Assembly: GCF_000473145.1 (NCBI RefSeq)
Contig: NZ_KI421500.1
Coordinates: forward strand, 1,178,225 to 1,242,224
From: Leisingera daeponensis DSM 23529
Lineage (GTDB): Bacteria; Pseudomonadota; Alphaproteobacteria; Rhodobacterales; Rhodobacteraceae
Length of the DNA: 64,000 nt
Direction: 5' to 3'
Shown here: positions 30,843-40,606 of the stretch, piece after piece
Layout: each line of letters starts with the position of its first letter
How positions within the stretch are numbered: the first letter of the stretch is position 1
Made by a program: the position numbers and the translations under genes
Notes under the pieces: model-generated
What the model saw: the letters and a program-made list of their open reading frames with translations, nothing else
Database searches by the model: none
Told to the model about the DNA's origin: nothing

Positions 30843-31196
30843 TCAGACCGGCAGCGCCGCCATGGCGATCCGCCGGCCCTCTGACAGCAGAACATTGTAC
30901 GTGCGGCAGGCGGCAGGCGAATTCATGACCTCCACCCCCAGACCGGCCTGCTCCAGCGCGGTGCGCAGCTCTGCCGGGATATGGGCGATCTCTTCGCCGG
31001 TGCCGATGAACAGCACGTCAATCTCCCCGGCCAGCGCCAGCAGCGGCTCCGCATCGCCAAATCCGCCCCAGGCCGCGGTGCCGGCCGCAGACGTCAGAAC
31101 CGCCCCCTGATGCACCTGCCCGCCGATGCGGAAGAACCCCGCGCCATAGCCGTCAATCGGCTGCGCGTCGCTATAGCTCACTTCGTTCAGGCGCAT
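30843..31196 (-). CDS. Mth938-like domain protein (NDUFAF3-type)
   Basis: A 117-residue protein of the MTH938/NDUFAF3 family. Diagnostic segments are IDGYGAGFFRIGGQVHQGAV, IDVLFIGTGEEIAHIPAELR and NSPAACRTYNVLLSEGRRIA. The eukaryotic relative NDUFAF3 assists complex I assembly; bacterial members lie close to secF in many alphaproteobacteria, as here. ATG 31196 follows AAAGGA six bases upstream; an in-frame ATG at 31211 would add five residues. It follows the TauE gene by 11 bp. Confidence 0.85.
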   Translation of the reverse strand: MRLNEVSYSDAQPIDGYGAGFFRIGGQVHQGAVLTSAAGTAAWGGFGDAEPLLALAGEIDVLFIGTGEEIAHIPAELRTALEQAGLGVEVMNSPAACRTYNVLLSEGRRIAMAALPV

Positions 31197-31207
31197 GTGC
31201 GGTCCTT

Positions 31208-31960
31208 TCAATCAAACACCGGGAGGCTGGATACCACGGCCAACCCGATCACGGAATAGGAGGCAAAGCGGTAGAGCTTGTCAAATCCGGGATCGAACAG
31301 CGCCTTGCCGGTGAGCGTGGTGATCACGTAAGGCACGCCCAGCAGACAGGCCAGACCCACCGCCTTGAGGCTGGCCATGCCGCCAAAGATCAGGTTTGCG
31401 GCGATCACCACGTCGAGCGCTGCAAGGAACACGATGGTATTGGCCCGGACCCGTGCCACGTCGCGGACATTGGCCAGGTAAAAGACGATGATGACCGGCC
31501 CGGTCAGACCCGTCATGCCGCCGACCGCACCGGCCGCGCCGCCGATGGCAAACCGTCCCGGCCAGCCCAGCCGCCCCTGCCAGCGCCAGCCGGAGATCAC
31601 AGCGGCCAGCGTCACGCCGATGACCGCGGCAGCCAGCCAGCGCAGCGTCAGGGCATCCAGTTGCGACATGACCCACAGACCCCCAGGCACCGTGACCGCC
31701 GCCGCCATTGCCAGCGCGCCGACCTCTGCCTTGTCGGCTGTGCTCCAGGCCTGCGGGAACAGGGTGATGGTGGAAAACACCCCCATCAGCACCATCAGGA
31801 ACACCACATCCGCCGCGGGCAGAAACTGCGCGCCGACAGGGACAAAGATCATCGCGGTGCCAAAACCAGTGAAGCCGCGGACAAGACCCGCGGCTCCAAT
31901 GGTCAGGAACAGCCAGAACAGCCCCGGTGTGTCCAGGGCTGCCTGAAAGGCCTCAAGCAT
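31208..31960 (-). CDS. TauE/SafE-family sulfite exporter-like permease
   Basis: A 250-residue integral membrane protein with about eight hydrophobic helices and the family motifs GAAGLVRGFTGFGTAMIFVP and GAAGAVGGMTGLTGPVIIVF. Relatives export sulfite, sulfoacetate or other organosulfonates; the actual substrate here is not evident. The start overlaps the secF stop by eight bases, so translation is likely coupled to secF, which is an unusual partner for a sulfite exporter. Confidence 0.85.
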   Translation of the reverse strand: MLEAFQAALDTPGLFWLFLTIGAAGLVRGFTGFGTAMIFVPVGAQFLPAADVVFLMVLMGVFSTITLFPQAWSTADKAEVGALAMAAAVTVPGGLWVMSQLDALTLRWLAAAVIGVTLAAVISGWRWQGRLGWPGRFAIGGAAGAVGGMTGLTGPVIIVFYLANVRDVARVRANTIVFLAALDVVIAANLIFGGMASLKAVGLACLLGVPYVITTLTGKALFDPGFDKLYRFASYSVIGLAVVSSLPVFD

Positions 31961-32921
31961 CGATGTTGGAGAACTGGTTGCCGGTGGTGTTCGCCTGCTT
32001 CGACCAGTCGCGCTTCACCCCCAGCTTCAGCAGGATGGTGGAGGCCACGAAGACCGACGAATAGGTCCCGACCACAACGCCCCAGATCATCGCGAAGACA
32101 AAGCCGCGGATCACGTCGCCGCCCAGCACATACAGCGAGATCAGCGCCAGCAGCGTGGTGACAGAGGTCATCACGGTCCGGCTGAGGGTTTCGTTGATCG
32201 AGATGTTCAGCACCTCGGCCAGATCCTTCTGCTTGTAGCGGCGCAGGTTCTCGCGCACCCGGTCGAACACAACCACGGTGTCGTTCAGCGAATAACCAAC
32301 GATCGTCAGCAGCGCCGCGATGATCGCCAGGTCGAAACGGATCTGCAGCTCCGAGAACACGCCGATGGTCAGCACAACGTCATGCACCAGCGCGGCCACC
32401 GCGCCGAGCGCAAACTGCCACTCGAACCGCAGCCAGATGTAGACCAGCACCGCCGCAATCGCCAAAGCGACCGCTATCACCGCCGTGGTGATCAGCTCGC
32501 CCGAGACCTTGGGACCGACGGATTCGACCGAGACAAATTTGATGCCTGGCGCCACGGCGTCCAGCGAGGTCTTCAGCGTTTCGATCATCTCGCCGGAGAT
32601 CGCCTCGCCGTCGCCCTGTGCCTGAATGCGGATCATGGCAACGTGCTGGTCTTCCTCGAACGACGGGTCGAACACCTCAGTGATCGACACATCGCCCAGC
32701 TCATGCACCGCCAGAGCGTCGCGGTAGGCGCCGACATCCACAACTTCGGATGCCTCGGTGCGGATGGTGGTGCCGCCGCGGAAGTCGATGCCGAAGTTCA
32801 GCCCCTGCCACAGGAAGGAGACCATCGCCACCACCATCATCAGGGCGGAAATGCCCAGCCACAGCTTGGCGCGCTTGAAGAAATCGAATGAGGTTTCTTC
32901 GGGAACAAGTCTCAGCCGCAT
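31953..32921 (-). CDS. secF: Protein translocase subunit SecF
   Basis: Inner-membrane partner of SecD that uses the proton motive force to complete export through SecYEG. It has 322 residues from ATG 32921 (MRLRLVPEET); an upstream in-frame start would overlap secD and is unlikely. The segment LNFGIDFRGGTTIRTEAS after the first membrane helix and the C-terminal five-helix bundle with YSLNDTVVVFDRVRENLRRY are diagnostic. It starts one base after the secD stop. Confidence 0.96.
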   Translation of the reverse strand: MRLRLVPEETSFDFFKRAKLWLGISALMMVVAMVSFLWQGLNFGIDFRGGTTIRTEASEVVDVGAYRDALAVHELGDVSITEVFDPSFEEDQHVAMIRIQAQGDGEAISGEMIETLKTSLDAVAPGIKFVSVESVGPKVSGELITTAVIAVALAIAAVLVYIWLRFEWQFALGAVAALVHDVVLTIGVFSELQIRFDLAIIAALLTIVGYSLNDTVVVFDRVRENLRRYKQKDLAEVLNISINETLSRTVMTSVTTLLALISLYVLGGDVIRGFVFAMIWGVVVGTYSSVFVASTILLKLGVKRDWSKQANTTGNQFSNIDA

Positions 32922-32922
32922 A

Positions 32923-34584
32923 TCACACCTCAATCGTTTTCGGACGGCGCCGTTCAAACCACATGACGATCATCAGGCGGGTGACAAAGATCGCGGTGAA
33001 CACCGAGGTCAGAATGCCCAAGCCCAGGGTGATCGCAAAGCCGCGCACCGGGCCGGAGCCGATGGCGAACAGGATCACCGCAGTGATGAAAGTGGTGATG
33101 TTGGCGTCGAGAATGGCGCTCAGCGCCTTGGAGTAGCCTTCGTCGATGGCCTTGGCCGGGCCGCGGCCCGATTTCAGCTCCTCGCGGATACGTTCGAAGA
33201 TCAGCACGTTGGCGTCGACCGCCATACCGACTGTCAGCACGATGCCCGCGATGCCCGGCAGCGTCAGGGTGCCGCCGATCAGGCTGAGCATACCGAAGAT
33301 CAGCGCGATGTTCAGGATCAGCGCCACATTGGCAAACAGGCCGAACAGGCCATAGCTGAGGCCCATGAACACCAGCACTGCCACAAAGGCGACTATTGTG
33401 GCAATCTTGCCGGCGTCGATGCTGTCCTGGCCCAGTTCCGGGCCGATGGTGCGCTCTTCCAGGAATTCCAGCCCGGCGGGCAGCGCGCCTGCGCGCAGCA
33501 GCACGGCAAGGTTAGTGCTTTCCTCGATGGTGAAGTTGCCGGTGATGATGCCGGAGCCGCCGGGGATGTGCGACTGGATCACGGGGGCAGAGACCACCTC
33601 GTCGTCCAGCACGATCGCGAAGGGCGAGCCGATGTTTTCGGCCGTGTAGTCGCCAAAGCGGCGCGCGCCGGAGGTGTTGAAGCGGAAGGTCACCGCCGGG
33701 CGGCCGTTCTGGTCATAGGAGGGCTGGGCATCCACCAGGTCCTCGCCGGTCACAACGGCGGCGGCCTCGATGGTGTAATAGGCCCCTTCCTCATCCAGCG
33801 ACGGGATTACCTTGTTGCCCATGCCGGGGGCGGCATCGGGATCGCTGCCGCGGCCCACAACCGGGTTGAAGGTCAGCTGCGCGGTGGTGCCGATGATCGC
33901 TTTCAGCTCCGACGCGGACCCGATGCCGGGCACCTGGATCAGGATCCGGTCCGCACCCTGGCGCTGGATGGTCGGCTCGCGGGTGCCGACCTCGTCGATG
34001 CGGCGGCGCACGATTTCCAAGGACTGGCGCACGGTGCGGTCGTCCGAGGCGATCTTCTCCGCCTCGCTCAGGCGAACCACCAGGATGTCGCCCTGCGCGG
34101 AAACCTCGATGTCGTTGTCGCCCACGCCGGTCAGGGTGGTGATCGGGTTGGCCAGACCGCGCACGATTTCCAGCGCGCGGGCCATGCCATCGGGTTTGGA
34201 GAGCTTCAGGCGAATCTCATCCGAAGGCCCCGGCTGGCGGCGGAAGGTGCCGACGGTATCACGCTCGGGCCTGAGCGCATCGCGCACCTCCGGCCACAGC
34301 GCGTCCATGCGCGCCTCATAGACGTCTTCCACCTGCACTTCGGCCAGCAGATGCGCACCGCCCCGCAGGTCAAGGCCCAGGTTCACCAGGCCAGACGGCA
34401 GGAACGACGGCCACTGGCCCGCTGTTTCCAGCCGCTCCGGCGTTTCGCCCTTGGCGATAATGTCGGCTGCCGCGTCGTTGGCCTGTTCGACGCGGGTGTA
34501 AAACCCGTTTGGCAGGGCAAGCATCAATCCAGCTGCGCATACCAGCCAGATCAGCACCCTCTTCCAGAGATCAATTTGCAGCAT
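32923..34584 (-). CDS. secD: Protein translocase subunit SecD
   Basis: A 553-residue SecD: first transmembrane helix, the motif LVNLGLDLRGGAHLLAEVQV, a periplasmic P1 region including RRRIDEVGTREPTIQRQGAD, then the six-helix C-terminal domain with GMAVDANVLIFERIREELKS. Together with SecF and YajC it forms the SecDF-YajC accessory complex. The order yajC-secD-secF is the common one. Confidence 0.97.
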   Translation of the reverse strand: MLQIDLWKRVLIWLVCAAGLMLALPNGFYTRVEQANDAAADIIAKGETPERLETAGQWPSFLPSGLVNLGLDLRGGAHLLAEVQVEDVYEARMDALWPEVRDALRPERDTVGTFRRQPGPSDEIRLKLSKPDGMARALEIVRGLANPITTLTGVGDNDIEVSAQGDILVVRLSEAEKIASDDRTVRQSLEIVRRRIDEVGTREPTIQRQGADRILIQVPGIGSASELKAIIGTTAQLTFNPVVGRGSDPDAAPGMGNKVIPSLDEEGAYYTIEAAAVVTGEDLVDAQPSYDQNGRPAVTFRFNTSGARRFGDYTAENIGSPFAIVLDDEVVSAPVIQSHIPGGSGIITGNFTIEESTNLAVLLRAGALPAGLEFLEERTIGPELGQDSIDAGKIATIVAFVAVLVFMGLSYGLFGLFANVALILNIALIFGMLSLIGGTLTLPGIAGIVLTVGMAVDANVLIFERIREELKSGRGPAKAIDEGYSKALSAILDANITTFITAVILFAIGSGPVRGFAITLGLGILTSVFTAIFVTRLMIVMWFERRRPKTIEV

Positions 34585-34617
34585 TGCCCTGCCTTTTCAG
34601 ATAGTTGCAAGGAGCGC

Positions 34618-34902
34618 TTAAGCTGCCGGCTCGGTCTTGTTCAGAACCTGGGCAATGGTCGCCTTGACCACGCGCACCTTGACGCCCTCGGCGATCTCCA
34701 CCTCGATTTCGCCGTCTTCCTTGACCTTGGCCACCTTGCCGATCACGCCGCCCTGGGTCACCACCTGGTCACCGCGGCGCAGGCCGTCCACCATCGCCTG
34801 ATGCTGTTTCATCTTCTTCTGCTGCGGGCGGATCAGCAGGAAGTACATGATCGCGAAGATCAGGATAAGCGGGAGAAATTGGGCGACTGCGCCACCGTCC
34901 AT
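34618..34902 (-). CDS. yajC: Preprotein translocase subunit YajC
   Basis: A 94-residue single-pass membrane protein beginning MDGGAVAQFLPLILIFAIMY and continuing with the diagnostic FLLIRPQQKKMKQHQAMVDG and then RGDQVVTQGGVIGKVAKV. First gene of the minus-strand run that continues through secDF to ccmG. Confidence 0.96.
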   Translation of the reverse strand: MDGGAVAQFLPLILIFAIMYFLLIRPQQKKMKQHQAMVDGLRRGDQVVTQGGVIGKVAKVKEDGEIEVEIAEGVKVRVVKATIAQVLNKTEPAA

Positions 34903-35213
34903 GGGATATTCCTTCTGTCAAAGCGGCATGGGTGTCACGCCGGAAATTTGCAGCGGAACCTATGCGCTGGACCGGGGGTTTGCAAGGGAACGCTGCAGCC
35001 CCGCAGGGGCGGAGTGCAGGCCGCGGCAGCACCGGCTCCGGCGGGCGGCGAAGGAAAACTCCGGCAGGCACCGCCCGTACGCGGATTTTGATTGCAAAAC
35101 AGCATGATTCGGCGCTTTGCTTTCCCTTGCGCAAGCCGCCAGGCGCGGGGCTTTGCCTCCCTCTTTCCGGTCCGGATGGCGGCCCGGCCATTCCTGACAG
35201 AAGGAACAGGCGC
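34903..35213. other. Divergent intergenic region between yajC and the SET-domain gene
   Basis: About 310 bp between divergent genes, so it should carry promoters in both directions. AAGGA lies before the SET gene start. The rest is GC-rich with no motif, repeat or RNA gene that I can support. Confidence 0.4.
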
Positions 35214-35630
35214 ATGATGATGGTGCGCTGCTATCTCGCCCCCTCGTCCATCGAAGGGCTGGGCGTTTTCTGCCATGACGACATCACAAAGGGCGACATT
35301 GTCTGGCGTTACGACAGAATGCTCGACACCACTTTCCCCGAGAGCAAGCTGGACAATGTCGAACCGCACATGAAGGAGTTCCTGGAACGCTACAGCTTCC
35401 CGGATCCCTGCCGCCCGGGCTACCTGATCCTGCAATGCGACGAAGGGCGTTTTCTGAACCACTCCATGTACCCGAACCTCGATTTCTCCGACGGCGTATG
35501 GGGCCGGGCGCTGGCCAATGTTCCGGCTGGCACGGAATTGACTTTCGACTATTCCGACTTCCTGACCGGCGAAATCCGCATGCAGCCGCCGCGGCATCAC
35601 GTGCATACGCTGCCGATGGCCGCGGAATAA
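35214..35630 (+). CDS. SET-domain protein
   Basis: A 138-residue protein consisting essentially of a SET domain, the fold of lysine methyltransferases. It starts at the first of three consecutive ATG codons (MMMVRCYLAP) after AAGGA. Conserved parts are SSIEGLGVFCHDDITKGDIV at the start, FLNHSMYPNLDF with the NH motif for the methyl donor, and AGTELTFDYSDF with the catalytic tyrosine. There are no pre-SET or post-SET cysteine clusters. Bacterial stand-alone SET proteins have few known targets. It is divergent from yajC. Confidence 0.85.
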   Translation: MMMVRCYLAPSSIEGLGVFCHDDITKGDIVWRYDRMLDTTFPESKLDNVEPHMKEFLERYSFPDPCRPGYLILQCDEGRFLNHSMYPNLDFSDGVWGRALANVPAGTELTFDYSDFLTGEIRMQPPRHHVHTLPMAAE

Positions 35631-35638
35631 GCCAAGTG

Positions 35639-35663
35639 AGGCCGGGTCCAGCACCCGGCCTTT
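35639..35663 (+). terminator. Possible terminator after the SET-domain gene
   Basis: A 9-bp stem AGGCCGGGT/ACCCGGCCT with loop CCAGC directly after the stop, followed by only three T. Confidence 0.6.
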
Positions 35664-35800
35664 GCAATTCCGCAGCCAGCGGGCTGTGACCGGCGCTCCC
35701 TGTTGCAGACAGACCGCACGCCCCCCTTCCCCTTTGTTCACCCTTGCGTCATAGGATGGGCCTACTGATTCAATTGTTTGCAACGCTAGGAGAGACTCTC

Positions 35801-37093
35801 ATGCATGACATCCGCGCTATCCGCGAAAATCCTGCCGCCTTCGACGCCGCTGTGGCGCGGCGCGGGGATGCGGGCGTGTCATCCGGGATTCTCGCGCTGG
35901 ACGAGGCGCGCCGCGCCAAGATCCTCGCTGCGGAAACTGCGCAAGCTGAGCAGAACAAGGCCTCCAAGGAAGTTGGTGCTGCCAAAGGCCGCGGCGATGA
36001 GGCCGAATTTGAGCGCCTGCGCGCGCTGGTGGCCGAGAAAAAGGCTGAAGTGGCAGCCATGAACACCGAGGCAAAGGAACTGGACCAGCAGTTGAACGAC
36101 ATGCTGGCCACCATTCCGAACCTGCCTTTCGACGATGTGCCGGACGGGGCGGACGAGGACGACAACGTCGAAATCCGCCGCTGGGGCGAGCCGAAGGCGC
36201 TGGAGTTCGAGGCCAAGGAGCATTTCGAAATCGAAGGCGTGAAGCCGGGCATGGATTTCGAGGTTGCGGCCAAGCTGTCGGGCAGCCGTTTCGTGGTGCT
36301 GTCCGGTGCGGTGGCCCGCATCCACCGGGCGCTGGCGCAGTTCATGATCAACACCCATGTGGACGAGAACGGTCTGACGGAAACCTGGACCCCGGTGCTG
36401 GTGCGCGAGGAAATGATGTACGGCACCAGCCAGCTGCCCAAGTTCGGCGAGGACAGCTACAAGACCACCGACGGCTGGTGGCTGGTGCCGACGGCGGAGG
36501 TCACGCTGACCAATATCGTGAACGGCCTGACGGTTGACGAAAGCTACCTGCCGCGCCGCTATGTGGCGCACACCCAGTGCTTCCGTTCCGAGGCTGGCTC
36601 GGCCGGCAAGGACACCGCCGGCATGCTGCGCCAGCACCAGTTCGAGAAGGTCGAAATGGTCTCTGTCACCCATCCGGACAAGAGCATCGAGGAGCATGAG
36701 CGCATGACCCGCTGCGCCGAGGACATTCTGGAGCGTCTGGGCCTGCCCTACCGCACCATCGTCCTGTGCACTGGCGACATGGGCTTTGGCGCCCGCAAGA
36801 CCCACGACATCGAGGTCTGGGTGCCGGGCCAAAACACCTACCGCGAGATCTCCTCGGTCTCGGTCTGCGGTGACTTCCAGGCCCGCCGGATGAATGCGCG
36901 CTTCAAACCCGCGGATGGCGGCAAGCCGCAGTTCGTGCACACGCTGAACGGCTCCGGCCTGGCCGTCGGGCGCTGCCTGATCGCCGTGCTGGAAAACGGC
37001 CAGCAGGCCGACGGTTCGGTCAAGCTGCCCGAGGTTCTGGCGCCCTACCTTGGCGGCAAGCTGACTCTGAGCGCCGAGGGCGAGCTGGTCTGA
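35801..37093 (+). CDS. serS: Seryl-tRNA synthetase
   Basis: Class II synthetase charging tRNA-Ser, 430 residues. It has the N-terminal antiparallel coiled-coil arm ([20 protein letters not shown] onward), motif 2 in [20 protein letters not shown] with the following QFEKVE, and motif 3 in [23 protein letters not shown] 35801 lies close behind AGGAGAG and is the normal start; the longer in-frame reading is not supported. Monocistronic with a strong terminator. Confidence 0.98.
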   Translation: MHDIRAIRENPAAFDAAVARRGDAGVSSGILALDEARRAKILAAETAQAEQNKASKEVGAAKGRGDEAEFERLRALVAEKKAEVAAMNTEAKELDQQLNDMLATIPNLPFDDVPDGADEDDNVEIRRWGEPKALEFEAKEHFEIEGVKPGMDFEVAAKLSGSRFVVLSGAVARIHRALAQFMINTHVDENGLTETWTPVLVREEMMYGTSQLPKFGEDSYKTTDGWWLVPTAEVTLTNIVNGLTVDESYLPRRYVAHTQCFRSEAGSAGKDTAGMLRQHQFEKVEMVSVTHPDKSIEEHERMTRCAEDILERLGLPYRTIVLCTGDMGFGARKTHDIEVWVPGQNTYREISSVSVCGDFQARRMNARFKPADGGKPQFVHTLNGSGLAVGRCLIAVLENGQQADGSVKLPEVLAPYLGGKLTLSAEGELV

Positions 37094-37117
37094 CCCAACC
37101 CAGCCGGAAACAAGAAT

Positions 37118-37146
37118 ACCGGCGCCATCTGGCGCCGGTTTTTTTT
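37118..37146 (+). terminator. Rho-independent terminator of serS
   Basis: The stem ACCGGCGCC (37118-37126) pairs with GGCGCCGGT (37131-37139), tetraloop ATCT, then a run of T. It may act weakly in the other direction too. Confidence 0.94.
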
Positions 37147-37163
37147 GGATCTAAGGCCAGACG

Positions 37164-37727
37164 TTACTTCTTCGCCTTCTTCTTTTTCTTCTCGCCGGTC
37201 TTCCCCTCCAGGATCGCCTGCGCCTTGGCCTTCTCCTTTTCGATGGCCTTCTTGGCCTTGGCCTTCACCTTCTTGGCCTTCAGCTTGGCCTTGATCTTTG
37301 CGGCCGCAAACTCCTCCGACAGATTGGCGGCCTTGCGCTTGGCCTTGGCGGCCTTGGCCTTGGCTTTTGCCGCCTTCTCCTCCGCTGCCTCGCGGGCCGC
37401 TTCGGCTTCGGCAAGCTTCCTGTCCATCTCATCCTGCGAGGACTGCGCCTGCGAGGCATCCGCCTGACCGCCGCCCGTGCCGGGGGCAGCATTGCCATTC
37501 ACCGGCTTGACGGCGGCATCCTGCCCCGCACGGTCCTGCGGTCCGGTGTCCGCAGCTTCGCCGGCCAAGGCCGTCAACGCTGCCGCGCGGCTTGCGCCGA
37601 TACCCGGAATGCCGCGCAGGCCAGCGTCATCCATCCCGGCCAGGTCTTCGACGGAACGCACGCCATGGTCCTTCAGCAGCTTGGCCAGCACCGGCCCGAC
37701 TCCGCGCAGCTTTTGAATTGGTGTCAT
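37164..37727 (-). CDS. Helix-hairpin-helix protein with lysine/alanine-rich tail
   Basis: A 187-residue protein. Residues 1-55 hold helix-hairpin-helix units (LRGVGPVLAKLLKDHGVRSV, then LRGIPGIGASRAAALTAL), a non-specific DNA-binding fold. Residues 55-95 are a Gly/Ala/Gln-rich linker. From residue 96 on there is a long charged helix, first Glu/Ala rich and then strongly basic, built of repeated A-K and K-A steps and ending GKTGEKKKKKAKK. That tail resembles histone H1-like or AlgP-type tails. A nucleoid-associated or DNA-bridging role is plausible, but unproven. Convergent with serS. Confidence 0.72.
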   Translation of the reverse strand: MTPIQKLRGVGPVLAKLLKDHGVRSVEDLAGMDDAGLRGIPGIGASRAAALTALAGEAADTGPQDRAGQDAAVKPVNGNAAPGTGGGQADASQAQSSQDEMDRKLAEAEAAREAAEEKAAKAKAKAAKAKRKAANLSEEFAAAKIKAKLKAKKVKAKAKKAIEKEKAKAQAILEGKTGEKKKKKAKK

Positions 37728-37796
37728 GCCTGATCTATTCCCTTCTGTTCATCGCTTTAATTTCCAAATCCCGGCGCAGGAATGGCACGGCTCCGC

Positions 37797-38750
37797 CTAG
37801 GCAGGAAAGGGCACCAGGCATTTTTTGTCTTCATCCCAAAGCTTGAGCGTCAGCGCCCGCACCGCTTCCGGGAACTTGATCCGGCGCAGACCCAGCTCCG
37901 GCGGCAGGCTGTAATGGCACTGCCGCAGCCGGTAGGACGGAATGCGCGCGTTGTAATGGTGGATGTCGTGCAGGGTGATATTCGCCACCGCCATGTCGAA
38001 GAACCAGCCGAAATCCAGGCAGGACGATCCCTGCAGCGCCGCCACTTGCGGGTTCAGATCCGGGCGGCGGTCCCAGTAGGTGTCCTCGAAATTGTGCTGC
38101 AGGTAGACCAGGAACACCCCGATCATGCCGCCGAGGAAGGAAAACGCCAGCCACACCCAGATGCCGGTCATCCCCGCCGCCCAGTAAAGCAGCGCCAGCA
38201 TTGCCACGATCACCAGATTGTGCAGGAGCACGCCCCAGACCCCGAAACGCACGGTGTTCTTGGGCCAGCGGTAGCGGATGAAATAGGTGAAGGCCGAGCC
38301 CAGCGGCACCAGCACAAACGGGTTGCGGTAGAGCCGGTAGCCCAGCCGCTCCCAGACCCCGGCTGCCTTCCACTCCCGCACCGTCATGGTGTGAATCTCG
38401 CCGGTTTCTCGGTGCTCCAGATTGCCGATGTTGGAGTGATGCAGGTTGTGGTTCTGCTTCATCACTTCAAAAGGCGCAAAGGTGAAGGGCGACAGCACAT
38501 GGCCCGCGATCTCATTCTGCAGGCGTGTCTCAAACAGCGAGTGGTGCCCGGTGTCATGCTGCAGCACGTAGAGCCGCACCGCGGCAAAGGCGAAAACCAC
38601 CCCCGCAGGCAGCATTACATACCAGCGGTCCGCATGGGCGACGGCCAGATAAAGCGACAGGAAATAGACTGCAAATGTCCCGAAATAGCTGAGCGATGCC
38701 AGACAGTTGTCCTTTTCGGTGAACTTGCGCGTGTGTGCCCTCAGATCCAT
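37797..38750 (-). CDS. Membrane fatty acid desaturase
   Basis: A 317-residue integral membrane di-iron enzyme of the acyl-lipid desaturase family. The three histidine boxes are present: HDTGHH, HNLHH and HDIHH. Hydrophobic segments lie between them in the usual two-hairpin layout. The start MDLRAHTRKF is preferred since GGAAG lies about five bases upstream; an ATG at 38762 is also in frame. It probably introduces a double bond into membrane lipid acyl chains or acts on a related long-chain substrate. There is no ferredoxin partner next to it. Confidence 0.88.
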   Translation of the reverse strand: MDLRAHTRKFTEKDNCLASLSYFGTFAVYFLSLYLAVAHADRWYVMLPAGVVFAFAAVRLYVLQHDTGHHSLFETRLQNEIAGHVLSPFTFAPFEVMKQNHNLHHSNIGNLEHRETGEIHTMTVREWKAAGVWERLGYRLYRNPFVLVPLGSAFTYFIRYRWPKNTVRFGVWGVLLHNLVIVAMLALLYWAAGMTGIWVWLAFSFLGGMIGVFLVYLQHNFEDTYWDRRPDLNPQVAALQGSSCLDFGWFFDMAVANITLHDIHHYNARIPSYRLRQCHYSLPPELGLRRIKFPEAVRALTLKLWDEDKKCLVPFPA

Positions 38751-39070
38751 GAATTCTTCCATAAATGCGCGATGTGACAGGCATGCGAAGAACGGCGCAG
38801 CCCGCCGAAGATTAAACTGAGATAATCCCGGCCGTTTCAAAAGCAAGATGGCCGCGTCCAGACGCCTCAACCCTAAGGGTATCACTCTGCCGCGCGTGAT
38901 GAAACAAGCCTGTCGCGGTCAGCGCGGCACGGCGGAGCGCCGCCGAAGCCGCGGCAGCCGAACCGGGCGCAACGGAAAAGCGCCGCCCGTGAGGGCGGCG
39001 CCGGGCCCAACGGGCCAAGGTATTCTATGAATGCCGCGAGGCCGGGCGGGAGCCGCCCGCGTCCGCCGCG
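38751..39070. other. Intergenic region between der and the desaturase
   Basis: About 320 bp. It contains the der terminator at 38976-39001; the remainder (38751-38975) should hold the desaturase promoter. No further gene or repeat is seen. Confidence 0.45.
38976..39001 (-). terminator. Rho-independent terminator of the yfgM-bamB-der operon
   Basis: A perfect 9-bp stem GCGCCGCCC/GGGCGGCGC with loop GTGA (38980-39001), followed on the minus strand by UUUU; about 70 nt after the der stop. Confidence 0.88.
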
Positions 39071-40534
39071 TCAGTTGCCGCGCTTGTTCAGGTGCTTGGC
39101 CAGGGCTCCGGCGTTCTTGGCCCGCTTGCCTTTATAGGGGTTCTTGTCCCCCTGCCCGCGCATATAGAGGCGGATCGGCGTGCCCGGCATGTCGAAATCT
39201 TCGCGCAAGCCGTTGACCAGATAGCGGGTATAGCTTTCCGGCAGCTTGTCGGGATGCGAGCACATCACCACAAACCCCGGCGGGCGGCTCTTGGCCTGGG
39301 TGATGTAGCGCAGCTTGATCCGCTTGCCCTGCGGCGCTGGCGGCGGGTGCTGCTCCAGCATGCCAACCAGCCAGCGGTTCAGCGCCGCGGTGGGGACACG
39401 CCGGTTCCAGGTTGCGTAGGCGCGCATGATCGCGTCTTGCAGCCGGTCCAGCCCCTTGCCGGTCTTGGCCGAGACCGTCACCAGCGGCGCGCCGCGCAGC
39501 TGCGGCAGCAGGCGCCCGAAGGCTTCCTTGAGGTCGCGCAGCTTGTCCTGCTTGTGCTCTTCGGCGTCCCATTTGTTCACCGCCACCACAACCGCGCGCC
39601 CCTCGCGCTCGGCCAGGTCGGCAATCCGCAGGTCCTGCTGTTCAAACGGGATGCTCGCGTCCAGCAGCACCACCACGACCTCGGCGAACTTGACCGCGCG
39701 CAGGCCGTCGGAAACCGAGAGCTTTTCCAGCTTCTCCTGCACCTTGGCCTTCTTGCGCATGCCGGCGGTGTCAAACACCCGCATCGGCACGCCGTTCCAA
39801 TTGATCTTGAGCGAGATCGCATCGCGGGTGATCCCGGCCTCAGGCCCGGTCAGCAGCCGCTCCTCGCCCAGGATCTTGTTGATCAGGGTCGATTTGCCCG
39901 CGTTCGGGCGGCCCACCACGGCGACCTGAAGCGGCTTGGCGTCGGTCGGAACCGGAACCACCTCTTCCTCATCCTCGCCGATCTCTTCATAGACCTCGAC
40001 ATCGGTGTCCGGCGAATGATCCACGGCCTCCGCCTCGAACTTCTCCGCCAGCGGCTGCAGGATGCCGTAAAGGTCCGGCATACCCTCGCCGTGCTCGCCC
40101 GACAGGCGCAGCGGCTCGCCCAGGCCCAGGCCATAGGCCTCCAGCACGCCGGCCTCGGCGGCGTTGCCCTCGGCCTTGTTGGCGGCCAGGATCACATGCG
40201 CGGACTTGCGGCGCAGGATGTCGGCGAAGATCTCGTCGGTCGGGGTGATCCCGGTGCGGGCGTCAATCATGAACAGGCAGATGTCGGCCATATCCACCGC
40301 CCGCTCTGTCAGGCGGCGCATGCGGCCCTCCAGCGAGTTGTCGGTGGCGTCTTCCAGACCGGCAGTGTCGATCACGGTAAAGCGCAGATCCCCCAGCCGC
40401 GCCTCGCCCTCGCGCAGATCGCGCGTCACGCCCGGCTGGTCGTCGACCAGGGCCAGCTTCTTGCCCACAAGGCGGTTGAACAGGGTGGACTTGCCCACAT
40501 TGGGACGGCCCACGATGGCGAGGGTAAAAGACAT
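39071..40534 (-). CDS. der: Ribosome assembly GTPase Der (EngA)
   Basis: Essential double-GTPase for 50S maturation, 487 residues. The first G domain has [12 protein letters not shown] and switch region DTAGLED. The second has [33 protein letters not shown] and NKWD. A KH-like C-terminal domain and a basic tail follow. A highly acidic linker ([18 protein letters not shown]) separates the two G domains. It follows the BamB gene by 72 bp. Confidence 0.98.
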   Translation of the reverse strand: MSFTLAIVGRPNVGKSTLFNRLVGKKLALVDDQPGVTRDLREGEARLGDLRFTVIDTAGLEDATDNSLEGRMRRLTERAVDMADICLFMIDARTGITPTDEIFADILRRKSAHVILAANKAEGNAAEAGVLEAYGLGLGEPLRLSGEHGEGMPDLYGILQPLAEKFEAEAVDHSPDTDVEVYEEIGEDEEEVVPVPTDAKPLQVAVVGRPNAGKSTLINKILGEERLLTGPEAGITRDAISLKINWNGVPMRVFDTAGMRKKAKVQEKLEKLSVSDGLRAVKFAEVVVVLLDASIPFEQQDLRIADLAEREGRAVVVAVNKWDAEEHKQDKLRDLKEAFGRLLPQLRGAPLVTVSAKTGKGLDRLQDAIMRAYATWNRRVPTAALNRWLVGMLEQHPPPAPQGKRIKLRYITQAKSRPPGFVVMCSHPDKLPESYTRYLVNGLREDFDMPGTPIRLYMRGQGDKNPYKGKRAKNAGALAKHLNKRGN

Positions 40535-40606
40535 CGGACCAGCTTTCTGCGATTCAGACGCGGCTCATAGCGCATTCGCGCGGCATCCGCCACCCGCAAA
40601 CACGGA

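Noticed and set aside
32758..35091. A 777-codon plus-strand frame antisense to yajC-secD-secF
   Set aside because: It is antisense to three certain genes and has no recognised motif or supported start.
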